Below are positions 55,693 through 64,000 of a stretch of 64,000 bases of DNA, one piece after another; the stretch's first letter is position 1, and each line of letters begins with the position of its first letter. The notes beneath the pieces are model-generated. The model searched no databases. It saw nothing but the letters and a program-made list of their open reading frames with translations, and was not told the DNA's origin. The stretch comes from an uncultured Ruminococcus sp. GTDB lineage: Bacteria; Bacillota; Clostridia; Oscillospirales; Acutalibacteraceae. The position numbers and the translations under genes are program-made. The stretch covers positions 1 to 64,000 of the forward strand of contig CADBZY010000009.1 in assembly GCA_902799245.1 (NCBI GenBank). The letters are read 5' to 3'.

Positions 55693-57708
55693 TTATTCAA
55701 GTATAGTTACGACCGATGGTTTTGACTCCATTGTGTCGCCGTATGCGTCGGTTATGACGCACATGACCTTCATTCCATCCCATGTAGGGTTGGAGATGGC
55801 GGAGGTATATGCGGTGTTGTGTTTCTTCCACATGTGCCAGCGGCCCGTACCCTTCTTTTGGTAATACCATTGATAACGCAGCCCTTTTCCCTGCGCGATC
55901 ACGGAGAAGTCTGTCAGTTCATAAGCCCTGACCGTTACGCTCCGGGGCTGTCTGAGAATATCAAGCGCGTCTGTGATCCAGACATCGGCTGTGTCGGATG
56001 AGATGGTTTTTCCGGTGCAGTCGGATACGTCGCAGCGCACCTTCATTCTGTGCCAGTCCCTCTCGGCGGGAAGCTCGGCTGACTGTCCGTTCTGCCCTTT
56101 CCAGCTGACCCAGACATCTTTGCCTTTGTCCATTCGCATCCATTGGTATTTCAGATCTCGCCCGGATGCTTTTACAGTGAATTTCACTTTCTCGCCTGAC
56201 GGAGCGGATATATCCTTGGGGGAGGATGTCAGCGTCAGAAGGTTGTTGACCGTAATAACGGCGACCTTTGAGAACACGGCGGGGCAGCCGTCTGCGGTGA
56301 TCATACATCTGAGCTTCATCCCGTGCCATGGGCTGTCAGCCATTCCGACAAATTCGCTGCTCGTCTGTCCTGCGAGCTTTTTCCATCCGAAACCGTCGCC
56401 TTTGTCGCCGTACCACTGGAAATGTGCTCCGTCCGCGTCTGTCGCCGTGCGTAGGATGACTTTTTCGCCCGGGCTTACCGTTGTATCCTTTGGCTGGAGC
56501 GTGATATTGATTTTGTCATTAACCGTGATGTCGGTGGGGAGCGACGTAGTTTTGTTTCCCGAGCGATCTGTCACCTCGCAGCGCAGTTTACCGCCCGAGA
56601 GCGCAGGAAAAGCAGTCAGCGAAATATCCGACCCTGTGTGCCCGGCGAGCGGAAACCACACGTTGGATTGACGCTGTCTGAAATACCATTGGTATTTTAA
56701 TCCGTCGCCGGAAGCCCTGACGGAGAAAGTCATTTTTTCTCCGGTCTTTGCGGCAACAGGCTGCGGAGAAAGAGTGACAGCCGGCGAGCCGTAACGGCTT
56801 ATCGCCGCTTTTTCCGTAATAACTGTGCTGCCGCCGGGACAGCTCAGTGCGCAATAGTACTGGGTCTGGTTTTCTGATTCTGATGTGGTAATGGAAAGAT
56901 CCGATTCGTTGCGGTCTTTCATCCTGATTCCGTATTTTGTCTCTTTCGGAACGCTGAACCACTGATAGTGAAGCCCCTCTGTGCCTCCGTTTACCGAAAG
57001 CCTCGCGGTCCCTTCGGCTGACAGCACCGTGCTTTCAGGCTGTGAAAGCACGGTTGGCGAGTCGATAACGGTGATGGAGGCGGGATCAGAGGATACCGAT
57101 CCTCCGGTGCTGTCGGTGACAATACAGAAAACCTGCATACCGTTCCAGGAATTATTGGAGACAGCTTCTGTTTCGGGATACGTATGACCTCTCCATTTTG
57201 TCCAGAAGAAGGAATTGCTTTTTTTGTAATACCACTGGTATTTCAATTGACTTTCTCCGCTCGCTTCGACGCGGAAATAGGCCGTTTCTCCGAGATTGAC
57301 CGTAACGCTGCGGGGCTGCGAGCAGATGACAGGCGCATTCCCGAGAGAGATCAGCGCGGCGCGTGTGGCTATGGAACGGTTGTATTTATCTTTAATACAG
57401 CAGTATACCCTCATTCCGTTCCACGTCTCGTTGGCGATGGCGAAGGTCTTTGGCGTGTCGTGTCCTTTCCATATCTTCCAACCCGAAAAATCGTATTTCT
57501 TGTAGTACCACTGATATGTAAGCCCCTCACCCTGGGCGGACGCTTCAAAGGCAACATTCTCACCGGCTTGGGTCTGAATATCAGACGGCTGCGCGGTAAT
57601 CACAGGAGCAGCATAATATTTCTCGTCAGTTCCGAAAAAACAGCCGCAGAGGATCAGCGCAAGGGCTGTTGCTGCGGCTGCCGCTTTCATGACTATTCGA
57701 TTCTTCAT
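55693..57708 (-). CDS. Lipoprotein composed of seven Ig-like repeats
   Basis: About 671 residues from ATG 57708 (684 if ATG 57747 is used, which overlaps the upstream gene). Signal peptide AAAAATALALILCGCFF with a possible lipobox LCGC. Seven repeats of about 88 residues run to the end, ITAQPSDIQTQAGENVAFEASAQGEGLTYQWYYKKYDFSGWKIWKGHD being the first. No catalytic domain, so it is probably an adhesin, scaffold or spacer at the surface. It is downstream of the DUF3298 gene in an operon. Shine-Dalgarno is weak for both starts. Confidence 0.8.
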   Translation of the reverse strand: MKNRIVMKAAAAATALALILCGCFFGTDEKYYAAPVITAQPSDIQTQAGENVAFEASAQGEGLTYQWYYKKYDFSGWKIWKGHDTPKTFAIANETWNGMRVYCCIKDKYNRSIATRAALISLGNAPVICSQPRSVTVNLGETAYFRVEASGESQLKYQWYYKKSNSFFWTKWRGHTYPETEAVSNNSWNGMQVFCIVTDSTGGSVSSDPASITVIDSPTVLSQPESTVLSAEGTARLSVNGGTEGLHYQWFSVPKETKYGIRMKDRNESDLSITTSESENQTQYYCALSCPGGSTVITEKAAISRYGSPAVTLSPQPVAAKTGEKMTFSVRASGDGLKYQWYFRQRQSNVWFPLAGHTGSDISLTAFPALSGGKLRCEVTDRSGNKTTSLPTDITVNDKINITLQPKDTTVSPGEKVILRTATDADGAHFQWYGDKGDGFGWKKLAGQTSSEFVGMADSPWHGMKLRCMITADGCPAVFSKVAVITVNNLLTLTSSPKDISAPSGEKVKFTVKASGRDLKYQWMRMDKGKDVWVSWKGQNGQSAELPAERDWHRMKVRCDVSDCTGKTISSDTADVWITDALDILRQPRSVTVRAYELTDFSVIAQGKGLRYQWYYQKKGTGRWHMWKKHNTAYTSAISNPTWDGMKVMCVITDAYGDTMESKPSVVTILE

Positions 57709-57727
57709 TATGTGATTTCTACGCCGC

Positions 57728-58765
57728 TCAGAACTGGACTTCAACATAATCTCCGAGGGCGTGGTTCACTTCAAGAATGAGCACAGGATCGCCGTTCACG
57801 TCGAGATAGGAGTTGCAGTTCGTCTTGCCGCTGACGGTGTATTTGCCGCCGGAATTTCTGATTTTTATCATGTTTTCTACCGAAAGGGTATTCTTGATTG
57901 TTTCTTCGTTAAACTGACTGAAATAATCAATGATATTCTTTTTGGTGACACCGTCGGCACTTCTTGTGAGCGTCCATGTGTCGTTGGTGATGGCGTCCGC
58001 CGCCTTGTCCATATTCACCGATTCAGAGGGAATAACCGTGTTGCCCGTGGCGAGGTCAATTGTAATGGCATAAGCACAGGAATATCCGTGGGCAGCGCCG
58101 CTGTAAAGGCAGCTCTCGCGGAATACAATGCTGAGGGTATCCTTTGTTTTGTATTTTACCTCATAGGTGCCTTTGAATGTTTCGATAGCGGCATCCTTGA
58201 GCGCGCCGGTACAAAGTTTTTTGAAGTAATCGTTGTAGAAGCTCTGCATATCTTCGTCATAAAGACCGGTGATCTGCGGGTATTTGTATTTGAGCTTGCC
58301 GTCATCCGATGTGTAATTTTTGTATGTCACCTTATACTTGTTGTTCAGCTGAGGCGCGGGCTGTGTGGTGGTGGTAGTCGTGGCCTTAGTGGTGGTTGCC
58401 TTGGTAGTGGTTTTGGTTTCGGTCGGTTTGGCTGTCGTTGTTTTTTTGGTAGTGGATTCAGTGGTTGTGGTGGTGGTCTTTTTTGTTTTTGAAGGCGCGG
58501 TTGTAGTGGTGGTGGTTACGTCCTCGTAGTCTCCCGATTTCGTCTTATTCCCGTCATCGTCCTCTTCGTCGCTGTCGTCAAATTCGATGATATTTGGGCC
58601 GTCCTTTGCGCGCGTCGCCTGCGAGGTGCTGCGGGTTTTCCCGGTGTTCTTTTCTTTCTTCTCGTCGCTTCCACATGCCGCAAGACCCGAAAGCAGCGCG
58701 ACAGATATAAGCAGCGCCAATGCTTTTTTTGAAAAGCTGTGTTTGGAAAATCTGATTTCTGACAT
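57728..58765 (-). CDS. DUF3298/DUF4163-type lipoprotein with Thr-rich linker
   Basis: 345 residues. Signal peptide with lipobox LLSGLAAC, then an acidic segment (FDDSDEEDDD) and a low-complexity Thr/Lys linker of about 60 residues (about 85-140). The C-terminal 205 residues form a DUF4163/DUF3298 fold (VTYKNYTSDDGKLKYKYPQITGL...YGYSCAYAITIDLATGNTV), as in RsiV-type extracellular lysozyme-binding or sensor domains. GGAGG before ATG 58765. Middle gene of the three-gene surface operon. Ligand unknown. Confidence 0.8.
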   Translation of the reverse strand: MSEIRFSKHSFSKKALALLISVALLSGLAACGSDEKKEKNTGKTRSTSQATRAKDGPNIIEFDDSDEEDDDGNKTKSGDYEDVTTTTTTAPSKTKKTTTTTTESTTKKTTTAKPTETKTTTKATTTKATTTTTTQPAPQLNNKYKVTYKNYTSDDGKLKYKYPQITGLYDEDMQSFYNDYFKKLCTGALKDAAIETFKGTYEVKYKTKDTLSIVFRESCLYSGAAHGYSCAYAITIDLATGNTVIPSESVNMDKAADAITNDTWTLTRSADGVTKKNIIDYFSQFNEETIKNTLSVENMIKIRNSGGKYTVSGKTNCNSYLDVNGDPVLILEVNHALGDYVEVQF

Positions 58766-58787
58766 GACATTTTCCTCCTGTTGTAAA

Positions 58788-59705
58788 TCAATTATCTGTT
58801 TTTGCCATATGTTCGCTTATGGCAAGACCCCATTTTTCCACCTCATCGCAGTGGTCTGTGATCCCTACGTAGTAGGCGTCGAGATCGGAAAAATCGTTGA
58901 AGATTTCTTTGGAGTCGCACACCGTGTACATAATATCGTTTGTATAAATGCTTTCTAAATGTTCGACGTATTCCGAGGGAATGAATTCGTTGGCATAATA
59001 CAAATCATGCGCCCCGAAGCAATGCATCATCTCATGGGCGTAAGACGCCGGCTTTGTGAGAAAATAATCGTCAAACCGAATATATATATTGCAGAATTCA
59101 ATGTAGTAATCGGGAGAACAGGAATACCCTAAATACCACGGATTGACCTGATTGGTGTAATCCGTATTGAAGAAGAAGAAATAGATCACATTGTCGGCGG
59201 AATATGTGTTTCTGAGTGTTTCTGTGTCAACGTTCTTTTCTACCCATTCCTTCTGAACATTGTACATATCGCCGTATTCCGTGACAAGAGATTCCTCAAA
59301 TGAGGCGGTGTAATACAGATCAGGATACAGCTCCCAGTCCCAGATAAACTCTGCGTCCGAGCCGTATCTGGCGGCCTGTTCGGTGAGATAAGCGGTGCTG
59401 ATGCTCAGATTGTCGAGAGTGTCGTAGATCATCTCGTTGTCCTCTTGGGAGTTTGCGTTCCATGATGTTCCGGCGTCGTCGGTGAATATCGAAACGATGA
59501 CGGTGCGTCCCCGAAGGGAACCCGCCGACCCCTGTCCGCCGTCATAGAAGGAAACGTATTGATTGTATGGTTCCGAGGAAGTGTCTGAATATGATATGAC
59601 CGGATCCGGTTTGTGATAACCGGATTTAGAGGAATTTCCACAGCCTGTTACACTGATAACCGCTGCCATTCCGCAAAGCATCAAAGCTCTTAAACAGTTC
59701 ATCAT
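58788..59705 (-). CDS. Zincin-type secreted metalloprotease lipoprotein
   Basis: 305 residues. Signal with lipobox VISVTGC. HEMMHCFGAHDLYY contains HExxHxxGxxH/D, the metzincin-like zinc motif, preceded by YFFFFNTDYTNQVN and a region binding the substrate. A nearby MYTVCDSKE may be the Met-turn. First gene of the operon with the DUF3298 and seven-repeat proteins; a surface protease that could trim neighbours or host proteins. The Shine-Dalgarno (AGGAG) is further from the start than usual. Confidence 0.75.
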   Translation of the reverse strand: MMNCLRALMLCGMAAVISVTGCGNSSKSGYHKPDPVISYSDTSSEPYNQYVSFYDGGQGSAGSLRGRTVIVSIFTDDAGTSWNANSQEDNEMIYDTLDNLSISTAYLTEQAARYGSDAEFIWDWELYPDLYYTASFEESLVTEYGDMYNVQKEWVEKNVDTETLRNTYSADNVIYFFFFNTDYTNQVNPWYLGYSCSPDYYIEFCNIYIRFDDYFLTKPASYAHEMMHCFGAHDLYYANEFIPSEYVEHLESIYTNDIMYTVCDSKEIFNDFSDLDAYYVGITDHCDEVEKWGLAISEHMAKTDN

Positions 59706-59888
59706 TTTTTTGATATGGATCGACTCCTGACTGATTCATATTCGGCTTCAATGATATTTTATAACAAAACTCTCCTAAAGTAAATATTAATTAAAGCATT
59801 GTAATCCCGCAATCAAAAAATGTAAATATTTTTTAAACGTTCGGTTAATATTATAAAAATTATGTAATGACATCGTTACACCGTTACA

Positions 59889-60485
59889 TTATTTGCGGAA
59901 GTAATCGTAGAATTCCTCCGGCGTCATACAGTCGTTGATGACGCCCAGCAATGCTTTGGCGGTCATTTTTTCGGGAAGTCCGAGGTGCCTGAGAAGCCTC
60001 GCCCTTTCCGTCGCGCTGTTTTCTCCGCCGGAAAGCCCGCAGCGGTAAAAATCCGCCTGCGTGATGGTTTGCCTTTCCTTATCGGACGGCTGAATCGTCG
60101 GGGATTCTTCGCACGTCACACCTGCCCTTTGAAGCGCTGCCAGCAGCGCCTCGGTAGACATTCCTTCCACGCCCAATTTGCCTTCCTTGGAAGGGAACGC
60201 CTTGCGGCGTTCCTTGCCGAAAACGTCGGGAATATAGGCGTGCCTGATGCGTTCCGGCGGAATGCAGGAGCGCAGGTGGTTGCGTATGACAAAGCCCGCT
60301 GAATCGCTGTCGGTGATCACCAGCAGACCGCGCGTTTCCGCAAGCCGCCGCAGCAGGTTCATTTTTTCTTTGTCCTTGAATATCCCGAAGCCGTCGGTGG
60401 TGATGATAAGCGCGTCAATCAGGGAGGATAGTCTGATTTTGTCGTACTTGCCTTCCACGATGACCGCTTCTTTGATTTTTATCAT
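59889..60485 (-). CDS. TOPRIM-domain protein, RNase M5/DUF4093-like
   Basis: About 198 residues from ATG 60485. EAVIVEGKYDKIRLSS (Glu of the TOPRIM motif) and LVITDSDSAGFVIRNHL (DxD) are the TOPRIM signature; the C-terminus resembles DUF4093. RNase M5 matures 5S rRNA in Firmicutes; this protein may be a relative. The start overlaps the holA stop (ATGA), so they are translated together. Confidence 0.8.
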   Translation of the reverse strand: MIKIKEAVIVEGKYDKIRLSSLIDALIITTDGFGIFKDKEKMNLLRRLAETRGLLVITDSDSAGFVIRNHLRSCIPPERIRHAYIPDVFGKERRKAFPSKEGKLGVEGMSTEALLAALQRAGVTCEESPTIQPSDKERQTITQADFYRCGLSGGENSATERARLLRHLGLPEKMTAKALLGVINDCMTPEEFYDYFRK

Positions 60486-61549
60486 CTTGCCGCATCCGCT
60501 GCCGCGAACATTTCGGCAAGCAGCTTTTCCATAAGTATTTTGCCGTCCACGCGGCTGCTTTTCAGTGCCGCGTCGGTGCGGCAGAGCATGGAGCACCAGT
60601 TCCTGAGCAGCGAAACAGAATACCTGCGGCAGTCGCGGAAGGAAAAGCTCAGCCGCTTCTCCTTGCCCTTGTATTCCTCGCCGAACAGCGCCGCCATGTC
60701 GTCCGCGTTTTTTCTTTCGCCAGAAGCGAGCTTGGCGCGGTAGAGGTCGATAAAAGCGCCGGACATGATGGCCAGCACCGCAACCGGCTCGGTGCGCTCG
60801 TCAAACAGCTCTTCCAATATGCGGTAAGCGTCCCCGCGTTTGCCGGAAATGACGTTGGAAGCCAGCATGTACGCCTTCACATCGACGCTTTGTGTGGTGT
60901 TGGCGTCGATGGCGGCGCGGGTGATTTTGCCCTCGCCCTGCGCGCTGCATAAAGAATGCAGCTTGGCAAGTTCGCTGAGCAGGTTGGTGATGTCGCTGCC
61001 GCAGCGTTCCACCATGTAGGCCGCGTCGGCTCGGCTGATTTTCGCGCCGGTATTACCTGCTTCGGTCAGCAGAATGTCCGTTATTTCGGCGGCTGTTGGC
61101 GTTTTGCAGTTGATCACCGTACCCGCTTTTTTGATGAGACTGCGCATGGCGCCCTGTTTGTCGCCGCTCTTGGCGCTTGCTTTTACCGATACGTTGAAGA
61201 AGATCAGGACGCAGCTTTCGTTGCTTCCCACGGAGCCGAGGAAGGACTCCAGTTTGCGGTACTGTTCCGCGCTGATGGCTGCCGCGTCCATGTCCTTGAC
61301 AACCACCATGCGGCGCTCCGCCATCATCGGCAGCGTTTCTGCAGCGGCGGCAATTTCATCCACTGTGCAGTCAGAGCCGTCGAATTCCGTGTAATTGAAT
61401 TCCGGCAGCACGTCCGGCATGTATTTCCCTTTCAGCATTTCCAGGCTGCTGCGCCGCAGATAACCGTCGTCGCCGGCAATCAGGTAGACCGGCGACGGCT
61501 TGCCGGTAGCGATATGCCCGCCTAACGCGCTGTAATTGATCTCCGCCAT
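60482..61549 (-). CDS. holA: DNA polymerase III delta subunit
   Basis: 355 residues. PVYLIAGDDGYLRRSSLEMLKG is the family start, followed by the AAA-like core (VVVKDMDAAAISAEQYRKLESFLG), NCKTPTAAEITDILLTEAGNTGAKIS, and the C-terminal helical domain. It loads the sliding clamp as part of the clamp-loader complex. Its promoter is at 61583-61611. Normal length for the family. Confidence 0.9.
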   Translation of the reverse strand: MAEINYSALGGHIATGKPSPVYLIAGDDGYLRRSSLEMLKGKYMPDVLPEFNYTEFDGSDCTVDEIAAAAETLPMMAERRMVVVKDMDAAAISAEQYRKLESFLGSVGSNESCVLIFFNVSVKASAKSGDKQGAMRSLIKKAGTVINCKTPTAAEITDILLTEAGNTGAKISRADAAYMVERCGSDITNLLSELAKLHSLCSAQGEGKITRAAIDANTTQSVDVKAYMLASNVISGKRGDAYRILEELFDERTEPVAVLAIMSGAFIDLYRAKLASGERKNADDMAALFGEEYKGKEKRLSFSFRDCRRYSVSLLRNWCSMLCRTDAALKSSRVDGKILMEKLLAEMFAAADAAR

Positions 61550-61582
61550 TGTTTCAGACCTTTCGATTTTTGGTATACACTA

Positions 61583-61611
61583 AGTATAAATTTCTATTTT
61601 AGGGTTGTCAA
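61583..61611 (-). promoter_or_regulatory. Promoter of holA
   Basis: On the minus strand TTGACA (61606-61611) and TATACT (61583-61588) are 17 bases apart. Upstream lie TGACGCAT...ATGCGTCA (61616-61641) and two direct CGCAATTG repeats. Confidence 0.8.
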
Positions 61612-61747
61612 GGGATGACGCATATTTTCTTGGATGCGTCACGCAATTGTGCTATCTTACCGCAATTGCAAGAATGATAAATTCACTTGACTGACCTGTT
61701 AACGGTACTGTTTTCGGTACATTTAACCGCAGATAATGTTGTTTTAA

Positions 61748-61776
61748 TTGACATCTTATTCACTTTTTGGTATAAT
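61748..61776 (+). promoter_or_regulatory. Promoter of sbcD
   Basis: TTGACA (61748-61753) and TATAAT (61771-61776) with a 17-base spacer, 51 bases before the sbcD start at 61827. Confidence 0.85.
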
Positions 61777-61826
61777 AAAGCATAGAACAACCTTCATTAA
61801 GTAAACCAAAAGAGAGGTTCAGCACT

Positions 61827-63077
61827 ATGAAATATCTGCATGTTTCCGATCTCCATTTCGGCAAAGTGATACACGGCGTATCCATGCTGGAAAACGGAGA
61901 TCAGCCCCACTGGGCAGACAGATTCCTTGCACTGGCGGAGGAAGTCAGACCCGACGCCGTGGTGATAGCCGGAGACGTTTACGACCGCAGTTCGCCCTCC
62001 GGTGAAGCGGTCACGCTGATGAGCCGTATGCTTGTGGGGCTGGAATCGCTGGGGATCGCCGTGCTGCTGGTTGCCGGCAATCATGATTCAGGGCCGCGTC
62101 TGGCATTTGCAAGCGAGATACTCGCGCGGCAGAACATACATATTGCGGGACGTGTCAAACGGAAGATGGAACGCGTCATGCTGCGTGACGGATTCGGCGA
62201 GGTGCATTTCTGGCTGATGCCCTATGTATTCCCGGCGGCGGTCGCGCAGGTGCTTGGCGATGAAGAAATACGCGATTATGACACCGCTGTGCGCAGGCTT
62301 ATCGCGGAGCAGGAGATCGACACTTCCGTGAGGAATGTCATTATTGCCCACCAGAATGTCACCGTCAACGGCAAGGAAATGGAACGCGGCGGTTCGGAAA
62401 GCGCCGTGGGCGGTGTGGGACAGGTGGGACATTCCGCCTTTGACGGCTTCGATTACGTCGCGCTGGGGCACATTCACGCGGCTTACAAGGTGGGGCGTGA
62501 AGCCGTCCGTTACGCGGGTTCGCCGCTCTGCTATCATTTCGATGAAACCCTCCGTCCGGCAAAAGGCCCGATTCTGGTGGAAATGGGAGAGAAGGGCAGC
62601 GATCTGCGCATGGAAACGCTGCATATAGAGCCGCTTCACCCCATGCGCATCATGAAGGGCGAAGCCGGCGCACTGTATGAGCAGGAGCTGGCGCGAGGAA
62701 CAAGGGGAGAATACCTGAAACTGATCATCACAGACAAGCCCATGACGCCCGAAATTTCCGACAGATTCCAGGCACTTGCCGAGAGCCGGGGCAGCGTGCT
62801 GATGGAACGGGTGTCTGAATTCCGGCACATCTCCGCTGAAACGGAAACACCTGACGGCGTGGTCGTCAGAGAAAAATCACTGGAAGAACTGTTTGCGGAT
62901 TTCTATCAGCAGCGCGTCGGAGAAGAACCGGACGATAAAGATTTCCGGCTGCTTCACTACGCCGGTGAGCTGCTGAGAAACACCCCCTTCGAGGGCAGCA
63001 AGGCGGATGTTGCGGACGAAAAGCTCAAAAACCAGCTGCTGACATTTCTCATGAAACAGGAGGAAAGCAAACAATGA
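61827..63077 (+). CDS. sbcD: Exonuclease SbcD
   Basis: 416 residues. MKYLHVSDLHFGKVIHG, VVIAGDVYDRSSPSGE and LLVAGNHDSGPRL are the Mre11/SbcD phosphoesterase motifs (metal Asp/His/Asn), with VALGHIHAAYKV near residue 215. With SbcC it forms the nuclease that resolves hairpins and double-strand breaks. GAGAGG precedes ATG 61827. The stop overlaps the sbcC start (ATGA). Confidence 0.95.
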   Translation: MKYLHVSDLHFGKVIHGVSMLENGDQPHWADRFLALAEEVRPDAVVIAGDVYDRSSPSGEAVTLMSRMLVGLESLGIAVLLVAGNHDSGPRLAFASEILARQNIHIAGRVKRKMERVMLRDGFGEVHFWLMPYVFPAAVAQVLGDEEIRDYDTAVRRLIAEQEIDTSVRNVIIAHQNVTVNGKEMERGGSESAVGGVGQVGHSAFDGFDYVALGHIHAAYKVGREAVRYAGSPLCYHFDETLRPAKGPILVEMGEKGSDLRMETLHIEPLHPMRIMKGEAGALYEQELARGTRGEYLKLIITDKPMTPEISDRFQALAESRGSVLMERVSEFRHISAETETPDGVVVREKSLEELFADFYQQRVGEEPDDKDFRLLHYAGELLRNTPFEGSKADVADEKLKNQLLTFLMKQEESKQ

Positions 63078-64000
63078 GACCTGTAAAATTGACTATGAAG
63101 GCGTTCGGCTCCTTCGCCCGGGAGACGGTTGTGGATTTTGACAAGCTGGGCGGCGGACTGTATCTGATTGTGGGAAAAACCGGCGCGGGCAAGACGACCA
63201 TTTTCGACGCGATTTCGTTTGCGCTTTTCGGCGAGCCGAGCGGTTCCGAGAGAGACGCCAAAATGTTCCATTCCGACTTTGTGCCTTTGTCAGAGGATAC
63301 CGTTGTCAAACTGAGCTTTGTTCACAATGGGAGACAATATCTGGTTGAAAGAAACATTCATTTCAAAAAGAACCGGGAAACCGGTAAGTATAAATTCGAT
63401 AAGATAGATGTCGTACTTACCGGCGAGGGAATGGCTCCAGTCGAAGGTGCTAACAAGGTAAAAGATAAATCCGAAGAGATTCTCGGTATGAACGGCGACC
63501 AGTTCCGCCGGATTGTCATGCTTGCGCAGGGCGAATTCCGCGAATTCATGAAATCTGACAGTGAGGCAAAAAACAGAATACTCGGCAAGCTGTTTGACAG
63601 CACGGAATTTGTGCGTTATCAGAGCCTTCTCAAAGCCGCGCGCGACGATCTGAACGGCAGGGTCAGGCAGCAGAGTGACAGTATCAACAACGCAATGAAG
63701 CACTTTACCCTGCCGGACGGCGAGGAAGAATCCGATTATCTTCCCGGCAATCCACATCTGGAGGAAAATCTGCGCGGTCTTGCGGCGCGTGAGCAGGAAA
63801 AGCTGACAGAGCTTCAGACGGCCTGTGAGCAATGGAACAAGGCGGTAGGCGAACTGAACACACGCAAGGGCGCGGCGGAGACAAACAATTCCCTGTTTGA
63901 CGAACTGAGCCGCAAACGGGAGCATCTTGCGGCGCTTGACACGCGGAAAGAAACGGTTGCGGAGAACCGGAGGATGTATGAATCCGCTGAAAAGGCGCAG
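63074..64000 (+). CDS. sbcC: Exonuclease SbcC (5' part, cut by window end)
   Basis: The first 309 codons are present. MRPVKLTMKAFGSFARETVVDF and the Walker A LIVGKTGAGKTTIFDAISFALFG (GKTGAGKTT at 34-42) identify the N-terminal ATPase lobe; the Q-loop MLAQGEFREFMKS follows, and the coiled coil begins after residue 200. It continues beyond the window. Translation is coupled to sbcD by a 4-base overlap. Confidence 0.95.
   Translation, partial: MRPVKLTMKAFGSFARETVVDFDKLGGGLYLIVGKTGAGKTTIFDAISFALFGEPSGSERDAKMFHSDFVPLSEDTVVKLSFVHNGRQYLVERNIHFKKNRETGKYKFDKIDVVLTGEGMAPVEGANKVKDKSEEILGMNGDQFRRIVMLAQGEFREFMKSDSEAKNRILGKLFDSTEFVRYQSLLKAARDDLNGRVRQQSDSINNAMKHFTLPDGEEESDYLPGNPHLEENLRGLAAREQEKLTELQTACEQWNKAVGELNTRKGAAETNNSLFDELSRKREHLAALDTRKETVAENRRMYESAEKAQ

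Noticed and set aside
57296-58492. Plus-strand frames opposite the repeat and DUF3298 genes
   Set aside because: Shadows of Thr-rich and repeat codons on the other strand with no independent support.

Overview
The window looks like chromosome from a low-to-mid-GC anaerobic, probably spore-forming Clostridia member, most like Oscillospiraceae/Ruminococcus. The reasons are a tRNA-Ala T-box ahead of alaS, a cobalamin riboswitch, TTGACA/TATAAT promoters, remnants of CotJC-type manganese catalase, DUF5685/DnaJ and TOPRIM/holA neighbourhoods, and many secreted repeat proteins. These are inferences from gene content; no taxonomic search was possible. Layout: (1) 1-7.5 kb, + strand, AT-rich at the left: a surface-glycan locus with a Wzx-type flippase, a sialyltransferase-like protein, a decayed IS630 transposase, and a tight cassette of FkbH-like HAD protein, acyl carrier protein, polysaccharide deacetylase and GNAT acyltransferase. 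(2) 7.5-16.5 kb, - strand: a nine-gene operon encoding a legionaminic-acid type nonulosonate pathway (legB, legC, ptmE, NeuD-like, legI, legG, two Gfo/Idh oxidoreductases, legF). The two units converge on a terminator and probably act together: one makes CMP-nonulosonate, the other transfers, exports and acyl-modifies the glycan. (3) 16.5-23.7 kb, a graveyard: a large InlB B-repeat surface-protein gene broken by frameshifts, an N-terminal deletion and a 143-bp MITE-like insertion with a clean 10-bp target duplication. It is flanked on both sides by decayed 3' ends of manganese-catalase genes with their terminators; a nitrilase fragment follows. (4) 23.7-34.2 kb: a YidC-sulfatase fusion protein, a TetR regulator divergent from an MMPL transporter plus heptad-repeat partner, and a multi-pass membrane protein. 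(5) 34.3-43.5 kb: DUF5685/DnaJ pair, small membrane proteins, GNAT, an ECF S component plus DUF4430 lipoprotein behind a cobalamin riboswitch, an EEP-family protein, a TM2 protein, T-box/alaS, and a MATE remnant. (6) 43.6-59.7 kb: a cell-surface region in which four proteins share about 18 copies of an Ig-like repeat (core YQWYYKK...W..W...C). The repeat is combined with a C39-like peptidase, a papain-like domain with a peptidoglycan-binding domain, or an SGNH hydrolase, or stands alone. Between and beside them lie a flavin reductase, GNAT, TraX-like, TetR, methionine-gamma-lyase-like, DUF3298 and zincin metalloprotease genes. (7) 59.9-64 kb: housekeeping genes, a TOPRIM protein with holA on - and sbcD with partial sbcC on +. 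The best candidates for undescribed biology are the FkbH/ACP/deacetylase/GNAT cassette (a possible deacetylate-then-reacylate glycan modifier), the YidC-sulfatase fusion, the shared Ig-like repeat family with one unpaired cysteine per repeat, and the MITE and twin catalase remnants around the broken surface gene.
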